From the NCBI GenBank assembly GCA_035610835.1, contig CM069459.1:28229570-28293569 (forward strand): DNA of 64,000 bases. The letters run 5' to 3'. Positions within the stretch are counted from its first letter, which is position 1, and every line of letters starts with the position of its first letter. Of this stretch, positions 62,896 through 64,000 are shown in pieces. Position numbers and translations under genes: made by a program. The stretch is from Ophiura sarsii. Lineage: Eukaryota; Echinodermata; Ophiuroidea; Amphilepidida; Ophiuridae. The notes beneath the pieces are model-generated. The model did not search any database. It saw only the letters and a program-made list of their open reading frames with translations, and was not told where the DNA came from.

Positions 62896-63248
62896 GTTGT
62901 GTCTGTGGATGTCACACGGACATTGTATGGCCCAAGTGTCGGAACTGTGGTTAAACAGTGTTTCTAGATCCTGGGAGGGATAAAACATCTATTTTCTTAA
63001 TTGAGACAATGGGTTACAGAAGCATTTCATCGTTTCCAGCTTCTTCCCTGGTACCCTCTTGGCGTGCTTGTTGATCTACAGATTAGTGAAAGTTTTGACA
63101 GCAGCGCACAAGTGGTTAATCCTGGGCTGTCTTTCTTATGGGTTGGGTAACAGTGGCATTTCATCGATTCCAGCTTCTTCCCTATGTTATATAACAAGTA
63201 CCTTGTTAAAATGTAATCTTGGCTGACTGACAGGCTGGTATGGCAATT
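62896..63248. other. Region with short repeats, no gene supported
   Basis: 'GCATTTCATCG(T/A)TTCCAGCTTCTTCCCT' occurs twice (63021-63050, 63154-63183), about 133 bp apart. Confidence 0.4.
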
Positions 63249-63470
63249 TCAGGGTGAGAGATCTACCCCAATTTTCAGCCATATTTCATCGTTAAAAGCT
63301 TGGTGAGTCCAAGTGTTGTCATTTTGAGTCTGCTTGTTGATGACATCTGTTAGGTATTCCCGCAAGTTCTTTACTCTAGCAAATGCAACACCAGTGACAG
63401 GGCCATGTGCAGTCTTATGAAGTTGAAGTACACCTATTTCAGCCATCTGGCGACATCGTCTGACGAGCTG
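63249..63470 (-). pseudogene. Transposon-type exon scrap ('DEIWLKIGxD')
   Basis: The minus strand reads 'QMAEIGVLQLHKTAHGPVTG', 'VKNLREYLTDVINKQTQNDN' then TWTHQAFNDEIWLKIGVDLS and a stop. 'xDEIWxKIGGDxGGGSFK' is a recurrent block in multicopy invertebrate proteins of transposon character. Here the GGGSFK part is lost. Confidence 0.45.
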
Positions 63471-63881
63471 TAAATGTAAAGGTCATAGATAAAGACAAAT
63501 ATATTATCAATCTTAAAATGTCAATTACTCTCACATGGAAGTAAAATTAAACCTAACCGTAAGGCATAGGCGGACTGAACACTGCGGAAGTTGCCACAAA
63601 GGCTGCTTGATTTGGGGCTGGTAAAGGCCGGTTTCTCCCGGATTCCGGTGATTAAGTTTTCGGTTATCTAAAACTTCTTTCACCGAATGGAATTTGGGGA
63701 GCTAACCTGAAAATGGTGGATGTTACAATTTACTACAGAAGTGGAAATAGGTAGTGCACCCAGATTCAAAAATTCTTTTTAGCACTCGCAGTGATCACCT
63801 GGCAGATGCAAATCTTTCAAACCCACATGCCTTTGCTTGTTAAAATGCTTCTGTGGTAAGTTTTTATTATCGCCAACCATA

Positions 63882-64000
63882 TACTGTAAACTACTTTGAT
63901 TTAATCCTGCAAATATAGCTAGGGATGCGATTTTGTGAAATTAGAAACTTGCAAAACTGACAAATTTGCATTGAAAGTGACATGTCCAGATAATTAAATA
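63882..64000. mobile_element. MITE 'TACTGTAAA', second copy, cut by window end
   Basis: TACTGTAAACTACTTTGAT, then CAAAACTGACAAATTTGCAT, TGAAAGTGACATGTCCAGA and TAATTAAATA, in the same order as 15137-15332. The other end is beyond the window. Confidence 0.85.

Overview
This window is eukaryotic nuclear DNA from an invertebrate animal. It is AT-rich, has GT-AG introns, and is packed with DNA-transposon remnants, MITEs and minisatellites. The repertoire (P-element/THAP9-like, hAT, MULE, Harbinger-like, Helitron and non-LTR elements, tRNA-derived SINE, many foldback MITEs) and the 'taggcct'-type repeats fit a marine invertebrate deuterostome such as a hemichordate, echinoderm or amphioxus. That placement is an inference from style, not proof. 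Layout: 1-7.5 kb holds a decayed LINE reverse transcriptase, several terminal-inverted-repeat elements, a 0.9 kb G-rich minisatellite and the 3' part of a CR1/L2-like LINE. 7.6-19.1 kb (+ strand) is the one clear host gene: an eight-coding-exon OTU deubiquitinase of the OTUD3 type, 446 residues, with its catalytic Asp-Gly-Asn-Cys and His in place and a UBA-like region. All its splice junctions keep frame. Its introns carry MITEs, a tRNA-SINE and two large minisatellites, and two decayed copies of exon 7 follow that exon. From 20.7 kb to the end nearly every recognisable coding remnant lies on the minus strand: a Gypsy-like pol scrap (20.8-21.6 kb), a broken multi-exon DUF3987-like gene (23.7-26.1 kb) with an intact last-exon paralogue at 57.5-58.6 kb, two paralogous P-element transposase pseudogenes (27.1-29.7 and 36.6-38.4 kb), a nearly intact three-exon hAT/BED transposase (31.6-34.8 kb), a second ZBED-type hAT (40.1-41.4 kb), a tandemly duplicated unknown transposon-type gene (41.5-45.0 kb), an exon blown up by two tandem arrays (45.7-46.5 kb), a Harbinger-like pair, a Helitron scrap, and exons of at least two MULEs with FLYWCH and CIDE-N-like domains (49.9-61.3 kb). 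Most interesting: (i) two tandem perfect matches to the replication-dependent histone 3' stem-loop, with a purine-rich HDE-like tract, directly behind the hAT transposase reading frame on the same strand; (ii) a DUF3987-like gene family at two loci sharing an intron position; (iii) an exon whose coding sequence and splice donor are repeated in 131-bp and 55-bp arrays; (iv) two MITE insertions that can be read against 'empty-site' paralogues in the same window; (v) perfect palindromes at 35448-35493 and 32784-32848.
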